Shown one piece after another: positions 1 through 12,033 of a stretch of 64,000 nt of DNA (its first letter is position 1; each line of letters begins with the position of its first letter). The stretch is from contig JACGWO010000001.1 of NCBI GenBank assembly GCA_034509735.1, positions 12,478,854 to 12,542,853 on the forward strand. The letters run 5' to 3'. The DNA comes from Sesamum alatum. Lineage: Eukaryota > Streptophyta > Magnoliopsida > Lamiales > Pedaliaceae. The notes beneath the pieces are model-generated. The model was not told the origin of the DNA, did no database searches, and was given only the letters and a program-made list of their open reading frames with translations. A program made the position numbers and the translations under genes.

Positions 1-1568
1 TTATAACCTACTAGATTTAGTAGTTGTTATAATGGACTATTCAAATTGATCGGGTTTATTAACCAAATACATAATTGTATATATTAGTGTTTAAATAATT
101 ATTATTATAGTAAAGAATTGGTAAAGAAATTAGTAGGAATATTAGAGAATTGTATTTGAGAAATATTAGGAAATTGTATTTGACAAATATTATATTTATT
201 AAAAGAAAATATGGGATATTTGTAGTAATTTCATTTAGGAATGTTATAGAGAACGATAGTTATAAAAAGGTGAGGGGTTTGATAAAATAGATTCTTATGA
301 GTTAATTGATAAATTAGATATATATCGGGAAAGCTTATAATGTCTAATTGTTTAGACGAGGAATGAACTGGGGTTTAAGTTTCAATATAAGGGAAATATT
401 AAAAGACTGATAAAAAATATACGGATATTATTTAGTAATTGTATTCGAAATTTTTGATATTTTTGATATATTAATTATATATATTTATATGTATATATAG
501 ATATATACTCTTGTGTTGTATACGTAGTTGAAAATTGTTGGCTATTTGTCTGGATTACTTGTTATTCTATGAAGTTGTCATTATGTGATTATATATGGTT
601 ATAGTGTATGGAACATAGATGGATGATTATGTGTACTATGTTTGATTGTTTAATAAAATTGAACGTTGAAGCTATCGATGGGGGATTTGATTGTTGAATG
701 AGGATGAATGATGAGATTATTGATGAGAATATTGTGAATTGAGATAAAGAGATGGTTTACCTAACTAGAGAGCATACGGTAATAACTTATGATAATATGA
801 TTAATGACGAGCTGTGTGTTGTCATTGATCAGTGGAGATGATGTGACATATCATATGAGCTGTGTGTTGTGTGATATGATGGATGATGGGATATCATACG
901 AGCTGTGTGCTGTGTGGTATCATTGATGATAGGGTATCATACGAGCTGTGTGTTGTGTGGTACCAAGGAAAAAAAAGAGGTATTATGATTGAGGTGATGA
1001 TGGCCGGCAAACACCATTGAGTGATGCACTCCAGCTTGGGTAAGCAGGGCCCTAACAAAATATATGATGATTTTGGATATATTGTACTGTGGATTGATGA
1101 CTGATTGTGGTATTGGTTATTTCATGATTTTGTGTTGATTGCATATTAAATAATATTTGTGGAGTGATATAATTGTGTAAGATTTGTCTTATTGCATATG
1201 TGTATGTGTATATATATAAGTCGATTAGCTATGCTTATTGAGTAAGCAACTCAATTTTTGCAGTGTATTTTTCAGGACATAAGTCACAATGGCTAGCTGA
1301 TCATAAGCCGATCATCAGTATTATTAGGTAGGTCAACAATGGATATCCTAAGTTGGAAACCCTAGCTACACAATTACATAGATATGAGATTTTTAGTGAA
1401 TTTGTATTTTTTTTAGTTTTGTATAAGGTTGAGGATTAGTTACAAAGTTTTGATGACGTATATCCTTTTGTGATGTCTACATAATATATGGATTAAAACA
1501 TGGATTGTCTTATTGGATTAAATGTGAATTTTTTATAAACTGGGACGTGATTACGGAGGGGGTGTCAC
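1..1568 (-). repeat. LTR-type repeat (probable gypsy LTR end), left side off the window
   Basis: This AT-rich, gene-free stretch ends abruptly at 1568. Read on the minus strand, its edge begins TGTGACACCCCC, a form common at the 5' end of plant Ty3/gypsy LTRs (known pattern). The sequence on the other side of the edge is the start of a copia reverse transcriptase, so this repeat either inserted into that element or was joined to it. It contains a short tandem array at 807-967. Its other end and any target duplication lie outside the window, so orientation and class are inferred. Confidence 0.5.
807..967. repeat. Tandem repeat, about 43-bp unit, 3-4 copies
   Basis: Units share the core GAGCTGTGTGYTGTGTGRTA followed by a GATGATRGGRTATCAT block. 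They start at about 807 (48 bp, diverged), 855, 898 and 941 (partial). The two central units are exactly 43 bp. The array lies inside the LTR-like repeat and is probably part of it. Confidence 0.8.
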
Positions 1569-1857
1569 ATGCAGCCTATCACCCGTTTACCAACTGGAAG
1601 TGTGGACAATGTCCAGGTGTGATTATCCTCTAGAGCCTTAAGTTCTGCAGCTATCACCTCCCTCCATTCAGAATGTTGCACTGCCTCTGTAAAGGACTTA
1701 GGCTCCTGCAACACAGACAAAGAGGCCATAAAGGATATATATGCATTATTGCCAGTTTAGAATAAAAGATAGTCAGAAGGATGGCAAACGAAGTCATCAA
1801 GCCAAGCCGGTTTGTGAGTGGTTCTGGAAGATGTGCGTGGGGTATGAGCAAACGCAT
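1569..1857 (-). pseudogene. copia reverse transcriptase, N-terminal fragment
   Basis: The minus-strand translation next to 1569 reads HSEWREVIAAELKALEDNHT followed by TLPVGKRVIGC. This is the usual opening of the copia RVT_2 domain (W..A...E..AL..N.TW.L...P.GK..IG.KW). The domain breaks off within 1-2 residues of that motif at 1569, so no catalytic YVDD region is present. Frame breaks separate it from the upstream integrase C-terminal part. Confidence 0.85.
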
Positions 1858-2894
1858 TAACAGGCTCAGGAGTGGGTGTATAGTTATCTGAAGTGGGAGG
1901 AGTTATAAGAGATGATATAGGAGATGCGAGCGTGCCGGAGGTGCGGGAAGGATCAGAGACGTGATCTGACTCAGGAACCACAGGAAGGGGAATAGAAGAA
2001 GAAGGAGTAGAGTTGTGGTCATGGGAAGAGTAAGGAAATGTGGAGTCATATAATTGAACATCCCTGGAAATGAGGGTGCATTGGCTATCTAGATTGTATT
2101 GTGTATAGCACTTCTGGTTCATGGCGTATCCCAGGAGAATGCATTTATGGGCTCGAGCATGAAACTTGGACTTATGTGGATCCAAGTTCGTAGCATAACA
2201 CAAACACCCAAAAGTCCGAAAAAGGTCATATGAAGGTGGTGAGCCATGCAGTCTTTCAAAAAGGGTTTTCCACCTAAGAAGTTGTGTAGGTAGTCTATTG
2301 ATAAGAAAGGTAGCAGTAAGGATTGCATCCCCCTAGGACCTAACGGGTAAGGAAGGCTGAAATAAGAGTGCTCGAGCCACTGAAAGGAGATGTATGTGCT
2401 TGCGCTCTACCTGCCCATTTTGTTGTGGGGTGTATGTGCAAGAAGTTTGGTGTAAGATGCCTAAGCCTTGGCAAAGATTGCTGCAATGTTTATTTAAGAA
2501 TTCAGATCCATTGTCGGACCTGAAGGTTTTGACCATGGTGTTAAATTGGGTTTTGACAAGGGCACAGAAAGAGGATAGGATAGAGGGAACCTGTGACTTG
2601 TGTTTCAACAAGTTCAAAGGAACCGACTGCAGTCATATCCAATATTATTAGAACATATGCACAACCTGAAGTAGAAGGAATACTATAAGGACCCCATAAA
2701 TCGAGGTGAACAAGATCAAAAGGGTGTGCAGCTTGCGAAGCACTGAGAGAAAAATGAACTCTGGTTTGCTTGGCTTGATGACATACATCACAAGGATTAT
2801 TATCTGAGAGATCAACAACATTTGGAATTGGAATGTGTTTTATTGATTGTAAAGATGCATGGCCCAGTCTCTTATGCCATGTATCTGGAGACAA
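1757..2894 (-). pseudogene. copia GAG-pre-integrase and integrase, frameshifted
   Basis: The minus-strand pieces read in order. The GAG-pre-integrase zinc region has W-H-KRLGH and CDVCHQAKQTR. The integrase core has HLDLWGPY (first Asp), then RSDNGSEF (second Asp) and PQQNGQVERKH (Glu). The post-core part carries the LCYATNL...CILLGY motif and a Pro/Ser-rich tail. The DDE residues are visible, but the core is split among three frames and seems to have lost sequence between the first and second Asp, near 2600. No functional integrase could be made. Confidence 0.88.
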
Positions 2895-3820
2895 TTGCTA
2901 ATACTGGAACAAAGAATGTCCTTATCTATTACAAAGTGATGACCTTTGCTAGAAACATTCCTTTGACAGTGTATATATAGCTTCTTGTTCAGGTGCCCCT
3001 CATTTAAGGCTTGCTTACTAACTCGGTCCTGCAAGATGCAGCCTTTGTCAGTGAAAGTAAAGGGGTAGGATGTGCATTTACAAAGTTGGCTGATGGATAT
3101 AAGATTGACTGCAAATTTAGGCACAAAAAGCACATCACGAAGTGTCGGGTGATCAGTCAATTTAATGGAACCAATGTATAGTACAGATCTGCTGGAACCA
3201 TCGGGCAAGTGGATAAACTGAGGGCATGAGGGTTTAGAGTAAGAATTAAACATAGCAATAGATGCACATACATGATTAGTGGCCCTACTATCTATGACCC
3301 AGTAACATAAGGCAGAAACAGAAGTAGTGTGAGCATTACCAGCAAAGTTTTCCTCCATACTTGCAAAGTTTGCAAAATTTGTGATGGGATCAGAAGGTGT
3401 GTTGTTGTTCTTGACCAATCTCAATAACTCTGACACCATAGTGCTCATGTTTGCTGAACTATTCAAGTTCCCATCACTCCTTTCATCTATATTGGCCACC
3501 ATAGCCTTCACACCTTGCCCCTTCTTTTTCTTCTCAATCATATCTTTGTACCAATCTGGCACCCCATGTATCTGAAAACAAGTTTCCCGTGTGTGACCAG
3601 GCTTGTTACACTTGGTACACACCAACCCCTTATTGTCCACATACGATTTCCTTTTGCCTCCAAACCTGTCATTGCCTTCTCTCTTACTATCCTTCAGGAA
3701 GGTGTGAAATGCTGCATGGCCAGAAGGATCTGCCAGCTCCACTTGTACTGACCTTTGCTTCTCCACTGCGAAGATCAAAGAGTATGCTTTCTCTATGTCA
3801 GGAAGAGGGTCCATCATCAA
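2840..3820 (-). pseudogene. copia gag C-terminus with zinc knuckle, and protease
   Basis: A 326-residue open stretch. Residues about 60-95 carry a CCHC knuckle (CTKCNKPGHTRETC, fitting CX2CX4HX4C). A protease follows with the sequence VIDSRATNHVC, where copia proteases normally have DSGATNH. The active-site glycine is therefore replaced by arginine, which should inactivate the enzyme. At the end the frame changes before the GAG-pre-integrase domain. Confidence 0.88.
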
Positions 3821-4458
3821 AATCTGACTCCGCTCATTGCAAAGACCTCATGTAGCCCCATAAGGAACTGCATGAGCTGCGTGGATAGCACAAGTTCTGT
3901 AATTGCTTTGTTGATGCCACACCTACATCCACCACATGTGCATTTTGGAAACGAAGCTAGGCATGCAAGCTCATTCCAGAGCTTCTCTACTTTCGTCAGA
4001 TAAGCCGTAGTGTTCAAATCTCTTAGAGAAACCGAAGATATCTCCCGCTGAGGCTTGTAAATCATCGGACCATTCCTTCGTCCGTATCGTGCCTTGATCG
4101 CCAACCATAGCTCTCTGGAAGACGACGCGTACATGAATGCCCCCACGATCTCCTTAGAGATCGAATTCCATAGCCAGGAGGTCACCATGAGATCAACTCT
4201 TCGTCACTGTTCAAAATTCGCCGATCCATACGCCAGCGTAGGAAACGTCCCGTCAATGAAGCCGGGCTTCATTTTTGTACCTAGGGACACATAGACTCCA
4301 CGACTCCACAACAGGTGGTTGGATCCGTCGAGAGGAGATGAAGTGAGCATTAATCCTGAATGTTCTAAAGGATGGATGAACAAAACATCCTTCTCCAGCT
4401 GGATAACATCCTCAGTATTGCCTCCAGCTTCATGTTCTGCTACCGTAACCTCTGCCAT
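3817..4458 (-). pseudogene. copia gag N-terminal half with an in-frame stop
   Basis: Starts at the ATG at 4458 (MAEVTVAEHEAGG), 103 bp inside the primer binding site. It matches the plant copia gag N-terminal pattern (NHLLWSRGVYVSLGTKMKPG, then MVTSWLWNSISKEI). A TGA at 4204-4206 stands where the family has the tryptophan of the EQW motif. A one-base frame change near 3840 separates it from the zinc-knuckle half. Confidence 0.85.
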
Positions 4459-4560
4459 AGCTACAAATCCTCACCAGTGACCACACTGGTGACTGCAAGC
4501 AACAGAGAAGAGCCACACTATAATCACTCCCACAGGTATACAAAGACCTTTAGATCGAAG

Positions 4561-4572
4561 GCTCTGATACCA
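4561..4572 (-). other. Primer binding site (initiator tRNA-Met)
   Basis: The minus strand reads TGGTATCAGAGC directly after the LTR. This is complementary to the 3' end of plant initiator tRNA-Met, the usual copia primer. Confidence 0.92.
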
Positions 4573-4975
4573 TGTTGATTTCAGAGAATAAATGCGCATG
4601 AAATTGAGAGAAGAAAGCATTCTGTGTGCGAGAAGGAAGAGCTGAATAATTAATTTTGTGAATCCTCAAATCTGCAATTGAATGTTACAGGAAACCCTAT
4701 ATATACATATCAACTCAACTGCCTAACCGCCTCAACTACCTCCTTGCCAGCTGGCCTAATCGGCTAGCGAATAAATGAGCAAGCATACAGCTGTACAAAG
4801 TGTCATATAAAGTAGAAGCTGACTAGTGAAAGCGTGCTAGTGCTTTTCTAACGATATAACCTAACCATCATCCAAAGCCTCTTCAACATGCTCCAGACCA
4901 GGATGCGCACCAGCCTTCTGTAGGGAGGTCTTCTCGTCCATGGAAGCCCAGTCTGAACTTGCTTGAACTTCAACA
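4573..4975 (-). repeat. copia 5' LTR, 403 bp
   Basis: On the plus strand it begins TGTTGA and ends TCAACA, a perfect 6-bp terminal inverted repeat, and it abuts the primer binding site. A TATA-like run lies at about 4696-4710 on the minus strand. The outer flank is AAAGA (4976-4980). No partner LTR exists in the window, so age cannot be estimated. Confidence 0.88.
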
Positions 4976-5779
4976 AAAGATGTAAGAGAGTAAGTATTCA
5001 TGGTTTAAATTTTAGTTTTTAAATCATTTATACGTTTGAATTTTTCTCATTCATTTATATGTTAGGATCAACCTAACTGTAACTGATACAACACAAACTA
5101 AACTTTTGTGTCTTTATTTTGTGCGACTGTATAATTATAGTTAAGAGAATTTAGAGTACTTATAATCTCTCTGCTTTTCACTAAAATCCAAATCCCCCCA
5201 AATGATCTAAGGAGGGGGTATTTATGCTATTTGGTTAATTTTAGGAAAGTTGTCTTCATTCACCCTCTTGCTCGGATTTTCATTGACTAGAGTTAAATGC
5301 CATAGCTTATTTGGGATATTTCAGTAATTTTACTTTGCCATCATCCTCTTAATGCTTCACTTCTCAATCACCCTTCACTAAAGCTGATTTTTCAAAATCA
5401 CGCTCCTCATGAATTGCGATGGCACGACTTACCTGATTCAGTTAAATATGATGTGATTTATGTCAATTTGTTATGTTTATATAAAAAATATTTGTTATGG
5501 ACTATATGATTTGAGGTGGATTCTTTTTAATTACACGATTTATCTAAATATATAGTAATCTAAATTAATACAAATTAAAATGAAGAACACGTATAATATA
5601 TACTATAGTATTATTAATCTTTTTAAAAATCGTACAATGTCATAGAACATACTAGTGCTTACGAAAGTAAAAAGGAAAAAGGTCAAATATTAATTAATGA
5701 CTCATTGGCTATGGATCATTTAACAATATATATAATTTAACTAAGAGTTAATTATGGTGTGTGCAATTCATAATATGAA
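4976..5779. other. Intergenic, nothing recognised
   Basis: AT-rich DNA between the copia LTR and the small minus-strand gene. The last 100-200 bp should include that gene's 3' UTR. No ORF, repeat edge or RNA gene could be supported. Confidence 0.6.
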
Positions 5780-6241
5780 TTAATTATTGTATGGTTTATG
5801 ATCAAGTAGTTCATCAGTGCTCCTCAGCCAGACAGTGTGATCAAATGAGGCTGCGTTGTCGGGGACGTCGTCCATCACCCATTCGTGGCCTTGCGGACAA
5901 TATATGCCGGAGCGGGGGTGGGGCAACCACCTGCTCCGCCCATGCACCGCCGCCATCTGCTCATCCTCCACCTCTATAATCTCCTTCTTTCCTTCATCTA
6001 ACTCTACAAACTTGCTCATGCTACGACGTTCAACTCCCAATCCCTGCAGTCTCCTGCACCATACATTTATAAAACATTTAATAAAAACTAATTAAAGACC
6101 CATTATTTATTAAATACTACGTACCCAAAGATATAATGTCGATGCAAATTATAAATACAAATAAAAAATAATAATAAAATAGAAAAATCGTAGTACGTAC
6201 CCGGAAAATGGCTTCTTGATCGGGAGAAACATCTTAGTCAT
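5780..6241 (-). CDS. Small LEA-like plant protein (WxPHPxxGIYxPxGHEWVMDD family), two exons
   Basis: Model: exon 1 6241-6201 and exon 2 6053-5780 (stop included), 104 aa. The intron begins GTACGTA, ends TGCAG, and joins phase 2 correctly. The protein starts MTKMFLPIKKPFSG. It carries a short acidic stretch (EGKKEIIEVEDEQ) and ends with a conserved block: WLPHPRSGIYCPQGHEWVMD, then DVPDNAASFDHTVWLRSTDE. Small plant proteins with this C-terminal block are usually annotated as late-embryogenesis-abundant-like or uncharacterised stress-responsive proteins. I recall the pattern but cannot name a member. No signal peptide or membrane segment is clear. The function is unproven. Exon 2 alone has only an internal ATG, so exon 1 supplies the start. 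Confidence 0.75.
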
Positions 6242-7050
6242 GTTGTTGATTAATCCTAATATGTGCATGTCTTGTAGTGATGTCGAAACCTTAATTGATT
6301 TGTGTGTGTTGTGTTGGTTGTGGAAAGAGTCGTGAATTGGTCATGCATTTATAGTTATGAATGTGTACATGGAATAGGAATAGATTCTTGGCCGGTGAAG
6401 AATTTGGATTTCAAGTTAATTTAATAGCAATTTTGGATTACAAATTTATCAGTAAAAAATGCGACAATTAAACAATAGCATGAGATGTTATTCTACTTTA
6501 ATAATAGATATTGATTAGATATAGTTATATAACACTGAGGTCTCGTAACCAAAATTTTGTAAATTCGAGTCTCACAAATATGAGTGAATGTCTATTTCTA
6601 CAATAATTTGTTGGTTTTGTATCTCATTTGAATCAATTTTTTAATCTGAATATATTGAATAACGTAATAACTAATATATTATAAAAATAAATAAATAAAT
6701 CATCGCAACGACTTCCGGGCAATTGTTTTCTAGAATTTGACAGTTTATGTATCTAGAGCGGTAGGGCATGTTGGTATAGGGGAAGTGATGGCTTTTGTAC
6801 GTCTTTAAAGTCGAATAAGAACAAAGTAATGAACATTAATTAAAGAATACAGATTTTGCCTTTTCTTTTTCTCCCAAGATTTCGTACAAATATTTAAGGT
6901 GTGTTTATATGTACAAAATCTAAGACAAGAAATTGGTCGGAATTGATGAATCTAATGGCTAATAAATAATAATGTATTCAATGAATTAAGGGCATGCAGT
7001 CAATTATAAAGTAAATCTAAGCATATTCCATCACTAAGAAGTATTTCCAA
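6242..7050. other. Upstream region of the small LEA-like gene, and intergenic DNA
   Basis: The first 100 bp or so should contain the 5' UTR and promoter of the minus-strand gene. Around 6536-6600 there is a decayed tRNA-like B-box pattern (AATTCGAGTCTC), as in old plant SINE-like repeats, but no full tRNA gene. The rest is AT-rich with no supported feature. Confidence 0.45.
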
Positions 7051-7408
7051 TTAATTTATTTGGTATTTTTTCTCTCGATTGAGAGCTTTCCTCTCTTCTG
7101 AGAGCTTTCTCATATTCCGTTGACTTTCCTTTGCTGTTTTGTCTCTTTCCTTCCACATGCATGCATGTTTCCATAATTACGTTATTTCTTTCCTTTCTTT
7201 GCTTAACCTATATCTTTCCTTCGTAGGTCTCCGTTGCTTCAACGCCGGCCGACGGGATCCATCAGCACTCATACGCCTGTCTTATTCCTCCGTGTTGCTC
7301 CGATTCCTTGGGTCTTATCTTTAGTTTTGATTAATATCTATTGTACTCTTGTCTACCAGGTCTAGATCCCCTCTCCCCGTAGGGTCAAGCTGCGCTTTGA
7401 AGAGAATC

Positions 7409-8167
7409 ATGTCGGAGTCTCGTGCTCGTCATAGCGTCCCTCGTGTTTTTTCTTCCTCTGGCATGGACGACGATTTGAACAAATTGAGCGGGACTCTTTC
7501 TCTCAGTGAGGATGAAAATCTACCAGTTGTGCTGCCTGTTGGATTGAACTCTGAGGCCAGTGTGAATCCGGGTTTCTTTCTTGTTGGTAAACTTCTCGGC
7601 AGACGGTCCTTTCACTTTGAGGCTTTCAAATCCACAATGACCAATGCCTTCAATCTGGGCAAAGGGTTGGAATGTCGACTGATTGAGGATGGTAGGATTC
7701 TATTTCAATTTAATCACATATTGGACCGACGCAGGGTCATCGAAGGAGAACCTTGGGCGTTTGACAAAAACCTACTAGTTCTTAGCCCTATTGAAGCGGA
7801 TGACAACCCGGCACGCATTGAACTCAAGTGGACGGATTTCCATGTCCATATACATGATCTACCTCTGCGTCGCATGACTAAGGAAGTTGCTACATTCATC
7901 GGTAATCAGTTGGGGATTTTCAGAGATGTCGATCTTGACAAGGGTGGACAGGGATGGGGTTCATCGTTGCACATTCGAGTTAGTCTCAACATCACCAAAC
8001 CACTCGTAAGCTGCTCTCTATTCATAAGAAACGCAAACTCATTGATGAAACTCTCGAAGCAACGGGATCCCCTCTTAAAAGTATCAAGCAAGTGGACCGT
8101 GATATGCATGATGTTGAGGACATTCCCCTGGATTTGGCGGCGGCTGTTGAGCAGCCCTGCCAAGTAG
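7409..8167 (+). pseudogene. LINE ORF1 (DUF4283 RNA-binding type), zinc knuckle lost
   Basis: The first good ATG is at 7409 (MSESRARHSVPRV). Residues about 45-180 match DUF4283: VGKLLGRRSFHFEAFKSTM, IEDGRILFQFNH, EGEPWAFDKNLLVLSP, and DFHVHIHDLPLRRMT. Plant LINE ORF1 normally continues with a CCHC zinc knuckle. Here the frame changes soon after VSLNITKPL and no cysteine motif is found in any frame before 8167. The other frame at 8010-8166 reads as an ordinary ORF1 tail (KRKLIDETLEATGSPLKS). An internal deletion with frame change is therefore likely. Confidence 0.8.
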
Positions 8168-8168
8168 T

Positions 8169-11100
8169 ATGAATCTTTTAGTGTGGAAGTGTCGGGGTCT
8201 GAGGGGTTCCCCGACAATCAGAGGCCTGGAGATTCTTGTTCGGGCACATAACCCCTCTTTGGTGTTCCTCTCGGAAACCAAATGTACTATATCTATGATT
8301 GGTAAACTTCGGAATCGTCTTCTTATGCATGGGATTGGTGTGGATTGTGATGGTCGTAGTGGTGGACTCGCATTATTCTGGGACAAAAATATTACCTACA
8401 TCTTAAGGAGTTTCTCTAAAAATCACATTGACGTCACTGTGGAATCAACGGACAGCTCTCCTGCTTGGCGCTTCACCGGTTTTTACAGCGACCCGGACAC
8501 CCTGAACCGAAAAAACTCTTGGGATCTACTGAAATATCTTGCTCATCAATCTGCTCGTGAATGGTTAGTGGCCGGTGTCTACAATGAGATCTTGTTGCAA
8601 GCCGAGAAAAAGGGTGGACGCCACCGTCCGAATTGGCAAATTAGGGAGTTTCGTGAGGCCCTTGATTCGGCAAATCTACATGACTTGGGCTTTGTGGGAG
8701 ATCCATTCACCTAGAATAATAGACAGGAACATCCGGATACCATATACGAGCGTCTCGATCGTGCTTGCGCGAACCATGGCTGGTCCTCCCTATTTCCTAA
8801 TGCACGAATTACCCACATGCCGTCCATCTTCTCGAATCACCATCTTCTGTTCATCGAATTAGCAGCCAGACAGCCCCGTCCTCAACAGGCTCACAAGCCA
8901 ACCCGTTTCGAAGCATCTTGGCTTAAACGGTTTGACTGTGAAAATATTGTTGCAGGAGCTTGGAACAGTAGAAATACTCACCTTCCTCAGCAAGCTCTTG
9001 AACTCAATTTTAAAATGTGTCACTCAAGATTTCGGTCATTGCCCCACCACAATCACAAATCTTTCAGAAAGGAGATCACGGCACTAGAGAAAAAACTGGA
9101 GGACATTAGAAATCTTGAGATTACAGCAGCTACGAAAATCCAAGAGAACCACCTTCGCTGGGAGTTGGAATTTGTTCTACAGACTGAGGAAATCTTCTGA
9201 AAGCAACGGGGGAAAGTTCACTGGCTTAAGGAGGGCGATCGGAATACTCGTTTCTTCCATAATCAGGCTAGTCGCACCTTTTGGAAGAACCATATCTCTA
9301 GACTCAAGGATTCAGAGGGTCGATGGATTGAGGAGGAGTCGGAATTAGAGAACCACATCACTGAGCATTTTACCCGAATTTTCACATCGGCGAACCCTCT
9401 GGAGGAAGACTTAACACGAGGTCTTGACGCTATGACTTGCAAGATTGACTCGGACATGAACTCAGACTTGCTTAAGCTTTACACTGCGAAGGAAATTGTT
9501 GACGCTATCTCATGTATGGCCCCTTTTAAATCTCCGGGTCCGGATGGTATGCCCCCGATCTTTTTTCATAAATTTTGGCATATTATCAAGTATGATGTGA
9601 TTAGATCTGTCCTATCCATTCTGAATGATCACGTGCTTGAGCCGTCAATCAATTTCACTCACATTATTCTTATCCCTAAATGCACTAAGCCCACTGTTAT
9701 CTCCCAATTTCGACCTATTAGTTTATGTAATGTAGTGATGAAAATTGCTACAAAATGTATCGCTAATAGGTTGAAACCCCTGCTTGATCGTATTATCTCT
9801 CCCACCCAATCTACATTCATACCAGGTAGACTTATTTCTGATAATATCCTTGTCGCTTATGAGATTAATCACTATCTTAAGAATAAAACTTGGGGTAATT
9901 CGGGTGACATGGCTATCAAATTGGACATAAGTAAGGCGTATGACAAGGTTGAGTGGAATTTCCTTCGGTAGGTTCTTCTTAAATTAGGCTTTCATGTTCA
10001 CTTTGTTAACCTCATTCTCCTTTGTGTTTCATCTGTCACGTATTCTATTATTCTTAGTGGCAGGCAATTTGGTCACATTTCGCCCAAACGAGGACTCCGA
10101 CAAGACGACCCACTTTCCCCCTACCTCTTCCTCCTCTGCACCGACGTGCTTACCTCTCTCGTTGCTAAGGCTGAATCCATAGGAGCTCTACGAGGTATCA
10201 GAATTTGTAGGGGGGCTCCGAGTATCTCACATCTCCTCTTTGCCGACGACACATTACTTTGCTGCCAAGCCTCTCCGGAAGCAATGCTCGCGGTTAAGTC
10301 TATTCTTCATATTTATGGGAAAGCATCAGGTCAAGAGATTAATTTCGACAAATCAATTGTGGTCTTCAGTAAGAATACTCTGGCCAGCGCTCGCGATTTG
10401 ATTTCTTCAGAACTTGGTATTCAAGTGGCAGACAAACACGACAAATATCTTGGTCTTCCTTCGGTGATTGGGCGTTCTACGAAAGAGGCCTTCTCTTTTA
10501 TCCGTGACAGAATTTGGGAATGTATGAACACTTGGAATGAGAAACAACTATCCTAAGCCGGGAAGGAGGTTCTCATCAAGGCTGTGGTACAAGCCATTCC
10601 CACTTATGCCATGGGCGTCTTTCGGCTTCCTGAAGGGCTCATTTGCGAAGTTGAAAGTATGATTGCAAATTTCTTATGGCATTCGGGAGATAATAACAAA
10701 ACTCATTGGCTTTCTTGGAGCAAACTCACGAAGCCTAAAAGCAGCGGAGGATTTGGCTGGACAAATGGATCCCGGGTCTGCCCTCTTTCCGCCCAAGCCT
10801 TCGTCTTGCACCAGTGCCTCCCCCGGCCACTGTCGATCACCTTCTGGACCAGACGAATGGTGACTGGAATACCTCATTAATTAAATCCATCTTCCCCCCT
10901 CAAGACGCTGTTGCAATCCTTGTCGTTCCTGTCAGCCATTCGGGACTGAGGGACCAAAAAGTGTGGCATTTCTCAAAGTCTGGTCAGTTTACGGTTAAAT
11001 CTGCCTATCACTTAATCCGTAACTTGAGAAGCCAGTCGGCCCCGAGCTCATCGAGGGATTATGATCCTGCTCTGCAGATCAATTGGCTTCGTATCTGGAA

Positions 11101-12033
11101 TTCACAGGTGCCTAAGAAAATCAGTTTCTTTGCTTGGCGACTGTGTAATGAACGCTTCCCACTGGCAGCAATTTCCGGAGACGATTTCCCACCTCAGACA
11201 TGTGTTGTCCCTTCTGTAACGAACCTGATGAAACAAGCAGGCACACTTTTCTCCATTGTCCCTTTAGCAGACTTGTGTGGTGCCTCTCGCATATCAGGTG
11301 GTCGGTGATCTCCTATTGGCGGACGAATGCTCGAGACTGGATTTTCAACGCTCAACAGAATCTCGAGGCTGCAGAGTTCAGCTGGTTCCTGGTCATTTGT
11401 TGGAGCATCTGGTGGTGCCGCAACAAGAAATGGTCTGAAGGCGTCTCTACATCCCCCGATCAGATCATTTCCTTCGCACGTGGTTATCTGGATTCATTCC
11501 TGAACGTCTTGACGACCGCTCCCAACCTTATCCGGTTCGATGTTCTCAGTTCATGGAACCCGCCACCAGTGGGCAAAGTTAAACTCAACTTCAATGCGGC
11601 TCTCTTTGCAGACTCAGGGGACTTCTCCATTGGTATTATTGCTCGGGATTCCAGATGTCAGTGTCTGGGTTGGCTCACTAGATGTCTTCATCGTTCCATA
11701 AATCCAGAGATCGCTGAAACTGGGCCTGCACGAACGGCGGTGGAATTTGCAGTTCGTCATAAGTGGCCACATATTATCTTGGAAGGAGATTGTGCAAACT
11801 TACACCAACATTTATTGGGACGATTATCTTGCTCTTCGACGACAAATACTCTTATCCATGACATTCGCTTTCTTTGCTCGCATTTCCAGTCTTATTGTTT
11901 TAGCTTAGTTCGTCGAGAAGGAAATGGCGTTGCCCATACACTTGCTCGTTTCTCTAGTCATTTTGCTGAAGGTCTTTCGGACCTTCCAGTTGTTTGTATG
12001 GAACCTTTCCTGGCTGATTTGCCTTTCCATTAA
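8169..12033 (+). pseudogene. LINE ORF2 polyprotein (EN-RT-zf-RVT-RNase H), broken
   Basis: The start is the ATG at 8169, MNLLVWKCRGLRG, the opening of an APE-type endonuclease. The endonuclease motif usually read GDFNEIL is GVYNEIL here, so a key Asp is lost. In-frame stops are at 8712-8714 (TAG), 9198-9200 (TGA), 9969-9971 (TAG) and 10554-10556 (TAA). The reverse transcriptase shows KSPGPDGMPPIF, FRPISLCNV, LDISKAYDKVEW and FADDTLLC. About 100 residues are missing after GGFG near 10755, with a frame change. A second frame change occurs near 11210 in the zf-RVT region (CPFCNEPDETSRHTFLHC). The RNase H domain (11560-12030) has KLNFNAA where KLNFDGA is usual (Asp to Asn) and ends with a VAHTLAR motif. 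Confidence 0.93.

Larger units (their letters stand above)
1569..4975 (-). mobile_element. Truncated Ty1/copia retrotransposon
   Basis: On the minus strand, in copia order, this holds a 5' LTR (4975-4573), an initiator-tRNA-Met primer binding site, gag with a zinc knuckle, a protease, a GAG-pre-integrase/integrase, and the first part of reverse transcriptase. It stops at 1569 inside the reverse transcriptase, at the junction with the TGTGACACC repeat. The rest of RT, RNase H and the 3' LTR are absent from the window. Reading frames are broken by an in-frame stop in gag and at least four frame changes, so it is dead. The integrase-before-RT order identifies copia rather than gypsy. Confidence 0.93.

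Noticed and set aside
6536..6600. tRNA-like B box
   Set aside because: No A box at the right distance and no cloverleaf; at most a decayed SINE trace.
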